Shown: one piece after another, positions 42,401 to 52,144 of the stretch
Position numbering within the stretch: the stretch's first letter is position 1
How the letters are laid out: each line of letters begins with the position of its first letter
From: Spirochaetaceae bacterium
GTDB lineage: Bacteria > Spirochaetota > Spirochaetia > Treponematales > Treponemataceae
Direction of reading: 5' to 3'
Assembly: GCA_017453745.1 (NCBI GenBank)
Contig: JAFTEH010000115.1
Location: 1 to 64,000 of the forward strand
Length of the DNA stretch: 64,000 nucleotides
Program-made: the position numbers and the translations under genes
The notes under the pieces: model-generated
The model's input: the letters and a program-made list of their open reading frames with translations, nothing else
Databases searched by the model: none
What the model was told of the DNA's origin: nothing

Positions 42401-44530
42401 ATGGGTAATTTAGAATTTTTGTCTGGTAATCCTACTCCTTTTGGCGCAACTTTAACAAATGATGGTGTAAATTTTGCTATTTTTTCTCGAAATGCTACTT
42501 CTTTAACACTTGATATTTTTGAAAATGAAGATGATGATAAACCTATTCAAAGTTTTACATTTGATAATAAAAAAAACAAGATAGGTGATATTTGGTACGG
42601 GTTTGTAAAGGGATTACAAGAAAATTCTTTATATCTATATAGAGTTGACGGGGTTTTTATACCAACCGAAGGTATGCGTTTTAATTATAATAACTATCTT
42701 TTAGACCCATACGCCAAGGCAATTACAAATTCGTCAATATTTGAAAATGAAGGTCTACAAATACCTCCGCCAAATATTGATGGAGATTTATTTTATTCCA
42801 CCCATACACAAGCTAAAAAATTCCCTAAATGTGTTGTTGTAAATGATAATACATTTGATTGGCAAGGTGACCAACCATTAAATTATAAAATGAATAATAT
42901 AATTATTTATGAAACCCATGTAAAAGGTTTCACTTGTCAAAATAAAAATTTAAAATATGCTGGTACTTATAAAGGTATAGTAGAATCTATTGACTACCTA
43001 AAAAAATTAGGTATAACAAGTCTCGAACTTTTACCAGTACAAGAATTTGATGAAAATGAAAATATAAGAATTAATCCTAGGACAGGTGAAAAATTAAAAA
43101 ACTATTGGGGTTATAGTACAATATCTTTTTTTGCTCCAAAGGTGAGGTATGCATATAATACCTTTCGTTCAAATCCTGTAAATGAATTTAAGGAAATGGT
43201 TAGAGAACTCCATAAAGCAGGGATTGAAGTTATACTTGATATTGTTTTTAACCATACTGCCGAAGGAAACGGATATGGTCCTACATATTCATTCAAGGGA
43301 TTAGATAATTCTATATACTACATATTGGAGGATAATAAACGCTATTATAGAAACTTTTCAGGTTGTGGTAATACACTAAACTGTTCGCACCCAGTTGTAC
43401 AAAACTTTATACTTGACTGTTTGCACTATTGGGTGGTGCAGATGCATGTAGATGGTTTTCGTTTTGATTTGGGTTCTATACTTGGGCGTGATACTAACGG
43501 AAACTTATTGGAAAATGCTCCAACTATAGAGCGTATTTGTGAAGACCCTATTTTACATAACACTAAAATAATTGCTGAAGCGTGGGATGCAGGCGGAGCT
43601 TATCAAGTTGGAAGTTTTCCTGGACGGTGGGCTGAATGGAACGATCGTTTTCGAGATGATGTAAGAATTTTTTGGCAAGGTAAACATTCTAATTTTCAAA
43701 AATTTGCAACTCGTATTACAGGTTCCTCAGATATTTATTCTAATTCTGGAAGAAAACCAATAAATTCTGTAAATTTTATAACAAGCCATGATGGATTTAC
43801 ATTATATGACTTACTAAGCTATAACCATAAGCATAACGAGGAAAATGGCGAAAACAACTGCGATGGTACTGATAACAACCATAGCTTTAATCATGGATTT
43901 GAAGGTAAAAGCCAAAACAAACAAATTGAAAGTATTCGTTTACAGAAAGCTAAAAACCTTATGCTTAGCTTATTACTTTCATTAGGAACTCCTATGTTTG
44001 TCATGGGGGACGAAGTACTCCGAACACAAAATGGTAATAATAATGCCTATTGTCAAGATAATGAAATTTCCTGGTTTTCTTGGGATTTTTTACAGCGAGA
44101 AAGAGACTTTTTTGATTTTATTTGTAAACTTATAGATTTTAGAAAAAAACATCCTGTTTTTTTGCGCTCGGATTTTTTGCAGGGTAAAATATCTAAATCA
44201 GTTACCGCAGACATTGAATGGTATAATGCTGAAGGAACTTCACTTGATTGGTCAAAATCGACTCATTTTATAGCGTATTTACTCAATGGGATTGATGCAC
44301 TTACTCTTTTAGAACAAGACTCCAGCGACTTTTATATAATGATGAATGCATCGCAGTTTGATATTACCGCCACAATTCCTGAACCATTGCATAACAAAAA
44401 ATGGCATAAACTCATTGATACAAGCCTTGATTCACCAGAAGATTTTTTGCCTGAATATAATGCTAAACTCTTAGAAACTAATAAACAAATAGTTCTTGCA
44501 TTTTCTATAGTAGTACTGCTATCTAAATAG
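42401..44530 (+). CDS. glgX: Glycogen debranching enzyme GlgX
   Basis: A 709-residue cytoplasmic GH13 enzyme that hydrolyses alpha-1,6 branches of glycogen limit dextrins. Residues 10-100 are the N-terminal CBM48 domain (NPTPFGATLTNDGVNFAIFS). The barrel holds the catalytic triad: nucleophile Asp356 (DGFRFDLGS), acid Glu393 (IIAEAWDAGG) and Asp464 (TSHDGFTLYD). VILDIVFNHTAEGN is the usual region I. Length and motifs match GlgX. It stands alone, with no other glycogen genes nearby. Confidence 0.92.
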   Translation: MGNLEFLSGNPTPFGATLTNDGVNFAIFSRNATSLTLDIFENEDDDKPIQSFTFDNKKNKIGDIWYGFVKGLQENSLYLYRVDGVFIPTEGMRFNYNNYLLDPYAKAITNSSIFENEGLQIPPPNIDGDLFYSTHTQAKKFPKCVVVNDNTFDWQGDQPLNYKMNNIIIYETHVKGFTCQNKNLKYAGTYKGIVESIDYLKKLGITSLELLPVQEFDENENIRINPRTGEKLKNYWGYSTISFFAPKVRYAYNTFRSNPVNEFKEMVRELHKAGIEVILDIVFNHTAEGNGYGPTYSFKGLDNSIYYILEDNKRYYRNFSGCGNTLNCSHPVVQNFILDCLHYWVVQMHVDGFRFDLGSILGRDTNGNLLENAPTIERICEDPILHNTKIIAEAWDAGGAYQVGSFPGRWAEWNDRFRDDVRIFWQGKHSNFQKFATRITGSSDIYSNSGRKPINSVNFITSHDGFTLYDLLSYNHKHNEENGENNCDGTDNNHSFNHGFEGKSQNKQIESIRLQKAKNLMLSLLLSLGTPMFVMGDEVLRTQNGNNNAYCQDNEISWFSWDFLQRERDFFDFICKLIDFRKKHPVFLRSDFLQGKISKSVTADIEWYNAEGTSLDWSKSTHFIAYLLNGIDALTLLEQDSSDFYIMMNASQFDITATIPEPLHNKKWHKLIDTSLDSPEDFLPEYNAKLLETNKQIVLAFSIVVLLSK

Positions 44531-44572
44531 ATATTTTTTTATTTTTTTTATGTCTACTAAAATTATCATAGT

Positions 44573-44972
44573 CACGGAAATCAATTTTTAATATGAACAA
44601 CTAGTTTGCTTAAATTCCATAGTGCATAACTGGCAACTTATTACTCTAAGGCGGGTTCTTTAGGGATCAAGTTGGCTTTAGTCCTGAATGCCAACTTGCC
44701 AGTTGCTTAAATCCATTACGCAACTGGTTAGTAGCGACGCTTTTGGAAGGAAAGGGTTCCTAAGGGAAAGTAGCAACAAGCAAAACCGTCTACACGGAAG
44801 TAGACGGTACGCAAGCGCGAGAATTAAAAAGAACATAATATATTTTAATTCTCGGCCACTTTGAAAAAACAAGGATGTTTTTTCAAAGTGCATTTGCTTC
44901 GGTCAAAAGGGTGTCTTTTCCCTTAGAAGAGGGGTGCAGAAAACACAATCTCTGCAAAAATTGATTTCCCTG
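44573..44972 (+). mobile_element. MITE-like structured element, copy 2 (400 bp)
   Basis: Exactly 400 bp, with 17-bp terminal inverted repeats (CACGGAAATCAATTTTT and its mate, one mismatch) and a 9-bp target duplication TATCATAGT (44564-44572, 44973-44981). It is noncoding and contains successive hairpins: 44669-44697, 44699-44727, 44785-44808, 44819-44853 and 44857-44890. The outer sequences match the copy at 4003 in opposite orientation, while the stems have changed in a compensated way. Confidence 0.85.
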
Positions 44973-45086
44973 TATCATAGTAGTCTTTACTTATTTGACA
45001 TTATATGATACACTTATACTAAATCTATAAAAGAGTTTTAAAAGAACCTTTGTAAATTATATTGTTATTTTGACGAGAATATAGGT

Positions 45087-46421
45087 ATGGACCCAATTAT
45101 TATTTTTTTGGTAATAAGTGCTGTTATTTTAATCTTTGCTACCGTATTATTTATTGTAACTAAGATTTCTAAAAAAACTGCTTCAAAAACGAAGTCAAGG
45201 ACGGCTATTCTATCGGCGGGTTTAAAACGGCTTTCCCAAAATCCACATGATGTCGAAGCATTGCGTACCGTTGGTGATGTGTATATTCAAGATAAGGACT
45301 GGGAAAATGCCTATTCAATATTTGCTCATTTACTAGAACGCTCTGGAACACTTCCACCGACAATACAAATGGATATTCATATAAAGTTTGGGCTTGTGTC
45401 ACTAAAAACAAATCGGGTTGATGAGGCAAAAAAAGTTTTTTTGCTTGCTCGTACATTTGACCAAGATAATTTTGAAGTAAATTATAATTTGGGATATATT
45501 CACTATTTGGAAAAAGATTACGATAAAGCAATACCGCTTTTGAGAAAAGCAATAATTATAAATGGAAATAGTATCAATGCAAAAAAATATTTGGGTTATT
45601 CGTACTTAAAGGATAGAAAATACAATGAAGCGCTACCCTACTTAAAATCGGTATTTGAACTGAACCCCGAAGATAAGGAAACCCTTTTTAACATAGGGCA
45701 GTGTTTTTTTGAATTGTCGATAAATGATAATGCTATGAATGTGTTTTCACGCTTGCGGCTAGATCAGACCTATGGTCCCGACAGTTGTTTGTATTTGGGC
45801 TTGCTATATATCAAATCAAGTCAGTATGATAAGGCTATTGAACATTTTGAAATTGGTTTAAAGCATGAGCAAATATCAGTAGATGTACAAAATGAATTAC
45901 GATATAGATATGCACAATGCTGTATTAAAATACAGGATATTACAAAAGCACTATCTCTTTTAAAAGAAATTCAGTTTGTAAATCCTTCGTATAAGGATAT
46001 TTCGAGTCTTATTATGCGCTACCAAGAATTAAATCAAAATAAAGCATTGAAAATATATTTAATGGCAGGGCAAAGTGAATTTGTTGCTTTATGCCGAAAA
46101 ATTGTTTCTAAGTTTTATCCCAATGCGCGTGTAAAAATTGTTGATATTGTTGTATTAACAACACATACCGATGTTGTAGCATCAATAGATACTGATAGGT
46201 TTACAGATACTGCCGTATTTAGGTTTTTCCGCTCACAAGGCTCTGTTGGCGAATTACTTTTGCGCGATTTTCATGGGCGTATAAAAGAGCTAAAAGCAGG
46301 CAGCGGTGTGTGCTTTAGCGCTGGAACTTTTAGTGATGAAGCAATTAAGTTCAGCGAAGGTAGACCAATCGAAATATACGATAAAGAGCGCTTAAATAAG
46401 ATATTAAGCACAATAGAATAG
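45087..46421 (+). CDS. Membrane-anchored TPR protein
   Basis: A 444-residue protein with one N-terminal membrane segment (about 4-28) and a series of tetratricopeptide repeats over about 45-320 (DVEALRTVGDVYIQDKDWENAYSIFAHLLE; NYNLGYIHYLEKDYDKAIPLLRKAI). TPRs bind other proteins. The last 120 residues form a separate domain (FYPNARVKIVDIVVLTTHTDVVASIDTDRFTDTAVFRFFRSQGSVGELLLRDFH) that looks like a restriction-endonuclease-like or tandem-repeat-associated fold, uncertain. Ribosome site is poor. It is convergent with the TPR gene downstream. Confidence 0.8.
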   Translation: MDPIIIFLVISAVILIFATVLFIVTKISKKTASKTKSRTAILSAGLKRLSQNPHDVEALRTVGDVYIQDKDWENAYSIFAHLLERSGTLPPTIQMDIHIKFGLVSLKTNRVDEAKKVFLLARTFDQDNFEVNYNLGYIHYLEKDYDKAIPLLRKAIIINGNSINAKKYLGYSYLKDRKYNEALPYLKSVFELNPEDKETLFNIGQCFFELSINDNAMNVFSRLRLDQTYGPDSCLYLGLLYIKSSQYDKAIEHFEIGLKHEQISVDVQNELRYRYAQCCIKIQDITKALSLLKEIQFVNPSYKDISSLIMRYQELNQNKALKIYLMAGQSEFVALCRKIVSKFYPNARVKIVDIVVLTTHTDVVASIDTDRFTDTAVFRFFRSQGSVGELLLRDFHGRIKELKAGSGVCFSAGTFSDEAIKFSEGRPIEIYDKERLNKILSTIE

Positions 46422-46427
46422 TTTATG

Positions 46428-46475
46428 CAACACTCCCCCACTTTGTGAGTGTTTTATTGTTTTAGTGGGGGAATT
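46428..46475. terminator. Terminator between convergent TPR genes
   Basis: ACACTC pairs with GAGTGT followed by TTTTATTGTTTT for the plus-strand gene. A wider pairing of CCCCCACT with AGTGGGGG ends in TTTTT-type sequence for the minus-strand gene. Confidence 0.65.
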
Positions 46476-46476
46476 T

Positions 46477-48459
46477 TTAATAGCTTTTTCGTATTTCTAC
46501 GAGGTGTTCTAGTATAATCGGTTGTGTTGCGTATGTGTTTACAACATCAATAACCTGTTGTTCGGTTGTCTTTGGTACTGCCACACACCAATCCTTTTCA
46601 TTAACACGGTCGTAGTATCCTACTCGTTTAAAGGTGCCTTCTGTTAAATCCTCTTCAGAACGACCAGGAATAAATGTTGCGAGAACAGCCGATTCATCGA
46701 ATTTTACCCCTATTCCTTCTTTTTCAAAACTAAGTTTTCCGTCTTCAATGATAACAAAATCCAGATTTGAAAAATTTCCATCATTTTTGCCTAAATCAAT
46801 AAGTAGTTTTTGACCATTTCGTTTTACAATTTTTGATATAAATGGCATAGAATCTGAAACGAGGTTAGATAATCTGATAAGAGCATTTGCATAGCGTTCA
46901 TTTCCTGAGCGGAAAACCGTAAATTGCTTAGCGAGTGAGCCTGTTCGTGATACATACAAGTCAAGTGATAATTTTATATCTCGTTCAGTTTCTTCTAAGC
47001 GCAATATTCCAAAATAATCGCTCCCGTCTGCCCGTGCCTTTCTAAAACTTTCAGAATATGAAGAACTCTTTTCATTAAAATATGTCACAGTAAAGCGTCT
47101 ATTGTAGTCAAACATTTCAGCAGTCATCTGTGTAGCAAATTTTTCTGCTTCTGGATGCAAAACATTCGAAGTATTTTCTTCATAGAAGAGTGAAATTGAA
47201 ATATGACCCTTTTCTAGATATAATGGATTTATATTCCAAACACTTTGTAAAGAAGTGGAAAGAAGTTTTCCGTAGGATTCTACCGCATCATTTACCTTTG
47301 TGTTGCTTTGGGTAAGCGACTGTATAAATCGGAGTTGTTCTAAATATCGCTCGTAATAGCCTTGTCGTAGTAATAGTTTTGCATATTCAAAGCGACAGTC
47401 AGTATTGTATGGATATACCTTTAGTGCTTGTCGATATTCGTATATTGCCGACTGAATATTGTTCAAGTTTACAAAGGTTTTTGCTTTTTGCTCATGGAAT
47501 TGAGCTAACTGTTTACGATAATTATCTTCAAATCCGAGATGGTCAAGGGCAATAGATTCAAGAAGACAACGCATAATTTCGTTATTGGGTTCAATAGAAA
47601 GTCCAACTCGCGCACTTTGAATTGCTGCATTATAGTCATTCAGTTTGAGATTGCTTAGCGTTTTTATGTACCAGGCATCAGCATAATTCCGATTTTCAGC
47701 AATTCGTTCATCGGCTAAACGGATTGCCCCAATGTATTTCCCTTGTGCGTACATGACATTTGACAAAAGTTGTTTTGCCTTGTCAAAATCGGGCTTTAGT
47801 TGTAAGGCAGTATTTAACCGTGCTTGAGCATTGGTTAAATCATTTTCAAGTGCACTTAAATATGCAGCAAAATAGTGGACTTCGGGATTTTCACCGTGAT
47901 AGCGAAGTGCTTGGGTAATGTAATTCTTGGCAAGATTTTTGTTACCATCTTCAAAACTCAAAATTGCTAAGGATAAAAGTGCCTTTCTATTTTGGCCTTG
48001 TCGAGCAAGAGCGGCTTTGTATAATTCTGTTGCAGCAATAAGTTTACCTGACATCACTTCAATTTCGGCAAGCCCAAAACGAGCATCTACATCATTAGGA
48101 GCGCTTGCGAGTACTTGTTCAAATTGTAATTTTGCACCAGAAAGGTCTTTTAAGCCGATAAGTATAAATCCGTGAAGATTTTTTAATTCGGGTGAGTTTG
48201 TTTTATACCGAAGAGCACTTTTTACATAATCAAGTGCTTGGTCATACTCGCCCAATTCGTAGAAACATTCAGCGAGCCCCTGATACACTGCATTATACGA
48301 AGGATTTTCTATAAGGGCACTTTTATAGTATTCAATCGCTTCATACCAGTTTCCCTTGAGTTGTGCTTTCTGGCCATCTGTATATAGTTGGCGTGGGTCG
48401 GCAGAAAGTGTAAAAATCAAAAAAGTAGAAAGTGCAAACAGTATAAAAGTTTTTTTCAC
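46477..48459 (-). CDS. Secreted TPR protein
   Basis: A 660-residue exported protein. The signal peptide is KKTFILFALSTFLIFTLSA with cleavage at about 20. Tetratricopeptide repeats fill about 22-390 (GNWYEAIEYYKSALIENPSYNAVYQGLAECFYELGEYDQAL). The last 250 residues form a periplasmic domain (ISLFYEENTSNVLHPEAEKFATQMTAEMFDYNRRF) that I do not recognise. The start codon is GTG 48459, after GGGGGA. A periplasmic scaffold role is inferred from the TPRs. Confidence 0.8.
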   Translation of the reverse strand: MKKTFILFALSTFLIFTLSADPRQLYTDGQKAQLKGNWYEAIEYYKSALIENPSYNAVYQGLAECFYELGEYDQALDYVKSALRYKTNSPELKNLHGFILIGLKDLSGAKLQFEQVLASAPNDVDARFGLAEIEVMSGKLIAATELYKAALARQGQNRKALLSLAILSFEDGNKNLAKNYITQALRYHGENPEVHYFAAYLSALENDLTNAQARLNTALQLKPDFDKAKQLLSNVMYAQGKYIGAIRLADERIAENRNYADAWYIKTLSNLKLNDYNAAIQSARVGLSIEPNNEIMRCLLESIALDHLGFEDNYRKQLAQFHEQKAKTFVNLNNIQSAIYEYRQALKVYPYNTDCRFEYAKLLLRQGYYERYLEQLRFIQSLTQSNTKVNDAVESYGKLLSTSLQSVWNINPLYLEKGHISISLFYEENTSNVLHPEAEKFATQMTAEMFDYNRRFTVTYFNEKSSSYSESFRKARADGSDYFGILRLEETERDIKLSLDLYVSRTGSLAKQFTVFRSGNERYANALIRLSNLVSDSMPFISKIVKRNGQKLLIDLGKNDGNFSNLDFVIIEDGKLSFEKEGIGVKFDESAVLATFIPGRSEEDLTEGTFKRVGYYDRVNEKDWCVAVPKTTEQQVIDVVNTYATQPIILEHLVEIRKSY

Positions 48460-48769
48460 AAGGTATTCCCCCAGATAAATATCGGATAAAAGAGTTTTAG
48501 TGTTTAATGTCTATTTTGTCATAATTGTTATAATGAAGTTCCACCCAGTCGAACATTAGGAAAACACCAAAGAAGAAAAAAAAATACAAAAAACTCCAGT
48601 TTTTTGCGGGTATTATAAGGATAGTATACAGGAATGGTAAAATATAAGGTATGTGTACATCAGCCAGATGAGTAAAAAAAATAATAGGAGCTAAAATAAC
48701 ATAAAATAACAGAAAAACCGCTTCAACGGAGTATAATGAAATTTTTAAGAAAACTGATTGTGACGGATT
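48460..48769. other. Divergent intergenic region, no gene seen
   Basis: About 310 bases between the TPR gene and the C-S lyase. Neither strand has a convincing coding frame. Confidence 0.5.
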
Positions 48770-48770
48770 C

Positions 48771-48798
48771 TTGCATTTTAAGTAAAATTGAGTATAGT
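48771..48798 (+). promoter_or_regulatory. Promoter of the C-S lyase, leaderless
   Basis: TTGCAT (48771-48776), 16 bases, TATAGT (48793-48798), then 7 bases to GTG 48806. This spacing selects GTG 48806 over TTG 48788, which would overlap the -10 region. Confidence 0.65.
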
Positions 48799-48805
48799 TG
48801 GCTCT

Positions 48806-49978
48806 GTGAAGTATGATTTTGTAAGTTTACCGGAGCGTAGAAAGCAGGCTTCTCGAAAATGGCAGATTATGCTTGAGAGTGGCGATATTCCTGAGGGGAT
48901 TGTTCCGTTTTCGGTTGCGGATATGGAATTTAAGATGCCGCCTGAAATTGTTGACGGATTAAAGAATTTTTTAGATACCGTTATTTTGGGGTATAGCTAT
49001 GCAGATGAAGCGTATTGTTGCGCTTTGCAAGACTGGATGAAACGGCGGCATCAGTTTCTGGTAGAAAAAGATTGGATGACCCATACAACAGGTGTGGTGC
49101 CTGCTTTTTTTGCAGGGGTTAGTGCTCTGACAAAATCTGGTGAGGGTGTTCTTATTATGCCACCTGTGTATCCACCTTTTTTTATGAGTGCTCATCTGCA
49201 ACATCGCACTTTACATGAGTGTCCATTGGTTTGCAGTGAAGGATATTACGAAATAGATTTTGACCGATTGGAAACGATTTTAAAAACAAAAATGGTAAAA
49301 GTTTTGCTTTTTTGCAGTCCACATAATCCTGTTGGGCGAGTTTGGAAAAAGTGGGAAATAGAAAAAGTTGCTGAACTGTGCTTACGGTATTCTGTGTTTT
49401 TGCTCGTAGATGAAATACATCATGACCTTGTGCTACAAGGTCATACGCATACCGTTTTGCAGGGACTTTCTCATGAAGTGGCGCAAAATAGCATAACCCA
49501 TGTTTCGCTTTCTAAAACTTTTAATCTTGCGGGTATGATGCTTAGTACGAGTTTTATCGCAAATACAGAAGTTCGCCAGAAGTTTAACGCTATTTTAGAT
49601 GCAAGTTCAGCGCATGTATATACACCGCTTGGCTTCAAAGCTTACGAAATAGCATATAATCATTGTGAAACATGGCTCGATGAATTGCTGACAGTTATAG
49701 ATGCAAACCAAAAATTGGTTTGTTCAATGCTTGAAAGCACTCCTATACAGGTCCACCAAATAGAAGGCACCTACCTACTCTGGCTTGATTGCAGAGCACT
49801 TGGCTTGAATGATACTGAATTAAAAGCATTTTTGCAAAAAAAAGCCTTGCTGTTTTTAAGCGAGGGACATACTTTCGGAAAAGAAGGACAAGGTTTTGCT
49901 CGGTTAAATCTTGCTGCCCCTCGTCATGTTATTGAATCGGCTATTCTACGCTTAAAATCGGCGCTTATGAGTTTATAG
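48806..49978 (+). CDS. patB: Cystalysin-like C-S lyase (MalY/PatB aminotransferase family)
   Basis: About 390 residues, PLP-dependent. It closely resembles Treponema denticola cystalysin (hemolysin), which splits cysteine to pyruvate, ammonia and hydrogen sulfide: SVADMEFKMPPEIVDGLK, GVVPAFF, LLFCSPHNPVGRVWKK, VDEIHHDL and LSKTFNLAGM, with PLP-binding Lys at about residue 237. Cystalysin begins MIYDF; starting here at GTG 48806 gives MKYDF, in agreement. The exact substrate (cysteine, cystathionine) is inferred. It is a single gene, convergent with maf. Confidence 0.88.
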   Translation: MKYDFVSLPERRKQASRKWQIMLESGDIPEGIVPFSVADMEFKMPPEIVDGLKNFLDTVILGYSYADEAYCCALQDWMKRRHQFLVEKDWMTHTTGVVPAFFAGVSALTKSGEGVLIMPPVYPPFFMSAHLQHRTLHECPLVCSEGYYEIDFDRLETILKTKMVKVLLFCSPHNPVGRVWKKWEIEKVAELCLRYSVFLLVDEIHHDLVLQGHTHTVLQGLSHEVAQNSITHVSLSKTFNLAGMMLSTSFIANTEVRQKFNAILDASSAHVYTPLGFKAYEIAYNHCETWLDELLTVIDANQKLVCSMLESTPIQVHQIEGTYLLWLDCRALGLNDTELKAFLQKKALLFLSEGHTFGKEGQGFARLNLAAPRHVIESAILRLKSALMSL

Positions 49979-50028
49979 TTGCTTTAACAATACCGCTAAA
50001 AGCCAAAAGTGATTAATAGATGCATATT

Positions 50029-50631
50029 TTAGATTTTTAGCTGGAGTTTATATGCCAGTTTATAAAACTCTCGAATAGGAAATCCGACTATTCCAGAATA
50101 AGAACCCTTGATTTTTTTTATATAATATGCAGACCGTCCTTGTATACGATATGCACCAGCCGCTTCTTCCCATTCTTTCCAGCTGATAATTGTATCTATG
50201 TCATTGGTACTCAGGTGTGAAAACCAAACTTTAGATACGCTTTTGATGGTATATGTTTTGTTTTTTTTAAAACTATATCCTGCAAGCGCCGTTACTACAA
50301 AGTGCGCTTTACCACTATACGAAACAAGCATTTTCTGCGCGTCTTGTTCGGATTGAGGTTTGCCGTAGATACGGTGTTTGTTTAAGTAAACGATAGTGTC
50401 GGCAGTAATGAGAGCATCATTATTTGTATTTTTAGCTTGTGCGGAATAGGGAAAATGGGTTAGAGCATATTGTAATTTTGCCTTAGCGAGTTCAACTGCC
50501 TGTTGTGTGGGTGATAAGGAAACAAGGGGAACTGTTTTTTCATTGAAGTCTGTTTTTATACAAGCAAACTCCACAGAAAGCGAGTTTAAAATTGCGCTTC
50601 TCTGTGGAGATTGTGATGCTACATAAAGCAT
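50029..50631 (-). CDS. maf: Maf-type nucleoside triphosphate pyrophosphatase
   Basis: A 200-residue cytoplasmic enzyme of the Maf/HAM1-like fold, which hydrolyses dTTP, UTP or modified nucleotides as house-cleaning. Typical motifs: ASQSPQRSAILNSL at the start (usual S-x-R-R-x-x-L), ALITADTIVYLN (catalytic Asp) and IYGKPQSEQDAQKML. It is the last gene of a minus-strand run and starts seven bases after the HEAT-repeat gene stop, so the two are cotranscribed. Confidence 0.88.
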   Translation of the reverse strand: MLYVASQSPQRSAILNSLSVEFACIKTDFNEKTVPLVSLSPTQQAVELAKAKLQYALTHFPYSAQAKNTNNDALITADTIVYLNKHRIYGKPQSEQDAQKMLVSYSGKAHFVVTALAGYSFKKNKTYTIKSVSKVWFSHLSTNDIDTIISWKEWEEAAGAYRIQGRSAYYIKKIKGSYSGIVGFPIREFYKLAYKLQLKI

Positions 50632-50638
50632 ATATCGA

Positions 50639-51334
50639 TTATTTAGAAGGTTTAATTCCTGAAAGAGTGGTTAAAACTTCTTGTGCACGCTTTCGTACAG
50701 GAGTAACATAGCTATAGTTGCTTGCAATACGCATAATGCCTTCAACAAGACCTGTTTTATCCTTTACGATAGTTGCAATTTTTTCATAAGCATTGAGGAT
50801 TTCAAGAGCAAGAGAACTCGTAGGATTTACAACATCAAATTTTTTGTTAATCCAGTTGACCATTTCTAATACTTCTCGGTCATCTTCAACATATCCTATT
50901 TCTGTTAAGGCTTTTACAGCAGCGGTTATAACAGCAGGCTCATTATCCAAGTACATAACTTGTTGTAGACTGGACTTTGCTTCTGGGTTTTTCGTTTTAC
51001 CTAAAAGTTCACATGCTTTCATACGGACATCAGGATAGTTATTAGTAATACGCCCATCTTCGCGAATTGTTTTTGATAAACCAATAGTTGCCAAACTCGC
51101 AAGGGCTCGCTGTATGTCAGCAGAATCTCTTCCATTTTCAATAGCATTTTCAATGTATTGTAGTGCAACAAACTTAGAGTCTCGCCCTTCTGTATTAAGC
51201 ATTTCATTGATAATGACACCTTCTACAGCATTTAGGTATGCTTCTTCAACAGTAAGGGTTTCACCACCCTGTTGCGCAAATATCTGTGCGTTAAACAAGC
51301 ATAACACAACCAAACCAAACATAATTTTTTTCAT
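50639..51334 (-). CDS. Periplasmic HEAT-repeat protein
   Basis: A 231-residue exported protein with a signal peptide (KKIMFGLVVLCLFNAQIFA) and several alpha-alpha repeats of HEAT/armadillo type (VRMKACELLGKTKNPEAKSSLQQVMYLDNEPAVITAAVKALTEIG). A protein-binding scaffold is inferred. ATG 51334 follows AGGAGG. Confidence 0.75.
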   Translation of the reverse strand: MKKIMFGLVVLCLFNAQIFAQQGGETLTVEEAYLNAVEGVIINEMLNTEGRDSKFVALQYIENAIENGRDSADIQRALASLATIGLSKTIREDGRITNNYPDVRMKACELLGKTKNPEAKSSLQQVMYLDNEPAVITAAVKALTEIGYVEDDREVLEMVNWINKKFDVVNPTSSLALEILNAYEKIATIVKDKTGLVEGIMRIASNYSYVTPVRKRAQEVLTTLSGIKPSK

Positions 51335-51458
51335 TTTGACCTCCTTGCGGTCCTGTTTTCAAAGTATAGGTAGTTTTCTAAAATCCTTAATAACTACCAT
51401 ATAGATTTATAGATGCAGATTTTATCCTAAGATAAAAACCTAACTTATAAGTTAAAAG

Positions 51459-52028
51459 TTACTTTGAGCCTTGCACCAACTTCCAACTTGAGTTTATTTT
51501 TTCAAGGCTATATACTAAAAGCCGTGCTCCTGCTTCACGCATAATAACATCAACTCGTGTTGCTGTTGTAAACTGAATATCGTCTACGCGCACATTTTTT
51601 CTTGAGGGTACAAAAACATATTTAAAATAGTCTTGCAAAGTGTTTAATTTAACTCCTTTAATCGGGAGTTTTTCGGAAACTTCGCGTAAAACACTTGGCG
51701 TAGAAAAATGGTCGCGGTATTCAGTTGAAAGATACTTGAGCCATGCATTATAATTCATTTTTTGTGTAATAGTGTTAAGTTCATCTACCACTAACTCAAT
51801 TTCTGATTTTGTTTCGGTATAATGTTTTTGAGTAATTGTAAGTTCCCCCACAGTAGCAACTACAATTTCTTCAGGCTCGTGCTGTGTTTCAACAACTGGT
51901 TCTGGCGGCACGACTACTGGGGCTGGTTCGGAAATAACAGCAGGAGTTTCGTTAGGAGTAGCCTCTTCGTTGACCGTTTTACACGAAAATAAAAGGGTAA
52001 TACCAAGTAGAATTATATATTTTTTCAT
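51459..52028 (-). CDS. Lipoprotein of unknown function
   Basis: A 189-residue lipoprotein: MKKYIILLGITLLFSC with lipid-carrying Cys16, a Pro/Glu-rich spacer (ATPNETPAVISEPAPVVVPP), then a C-terminal domain (NAWLKYLSTEYRDHFSTPSVL...INSSWKLVQGS) of NTF2-like or DUF-type appearance that I cannot name. ATG 52028 has AAGGA. It sits in a run of same-strand envelope genes (50029-55331). Confidence 0.75.
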   Translation of the reverse strand: MKKYIILLGITLLFSCKTVNEEATPNETPAVISEPAPVVVPPEPVVETQHEPEEIVVATVGELTITQKHYTETKSEIELVVDELNTITQKMNYNAWLKYLSTEYRDHFSTPSVLREVSEKLPIKGVKLNTLQDYFKYVFVPSRKNVRVDDIQFTTATRVDVIMREAGARLLVYSLEKINSSWKLVQGSK

Positions 52029-52144
52029 CTATATTGTCCTTATTAACAGCAAATATAAGGCAGTTTTTGTATACGAAAACTGTCTTTCCGATAAACAGAG
52101 TAACTAAGCTATCGGCTATATATAACCAATAGCTTCATAAAATG

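Noticed and set aside
44573-44972. Riboswitch, group I/II intron or a known large RNA class
   Set aside because: Terminal inverted repeats and target duplications show an insertion, it is not placed before a gene in a fixed way, and no intron motifs were seen. An RNA role remains possible.
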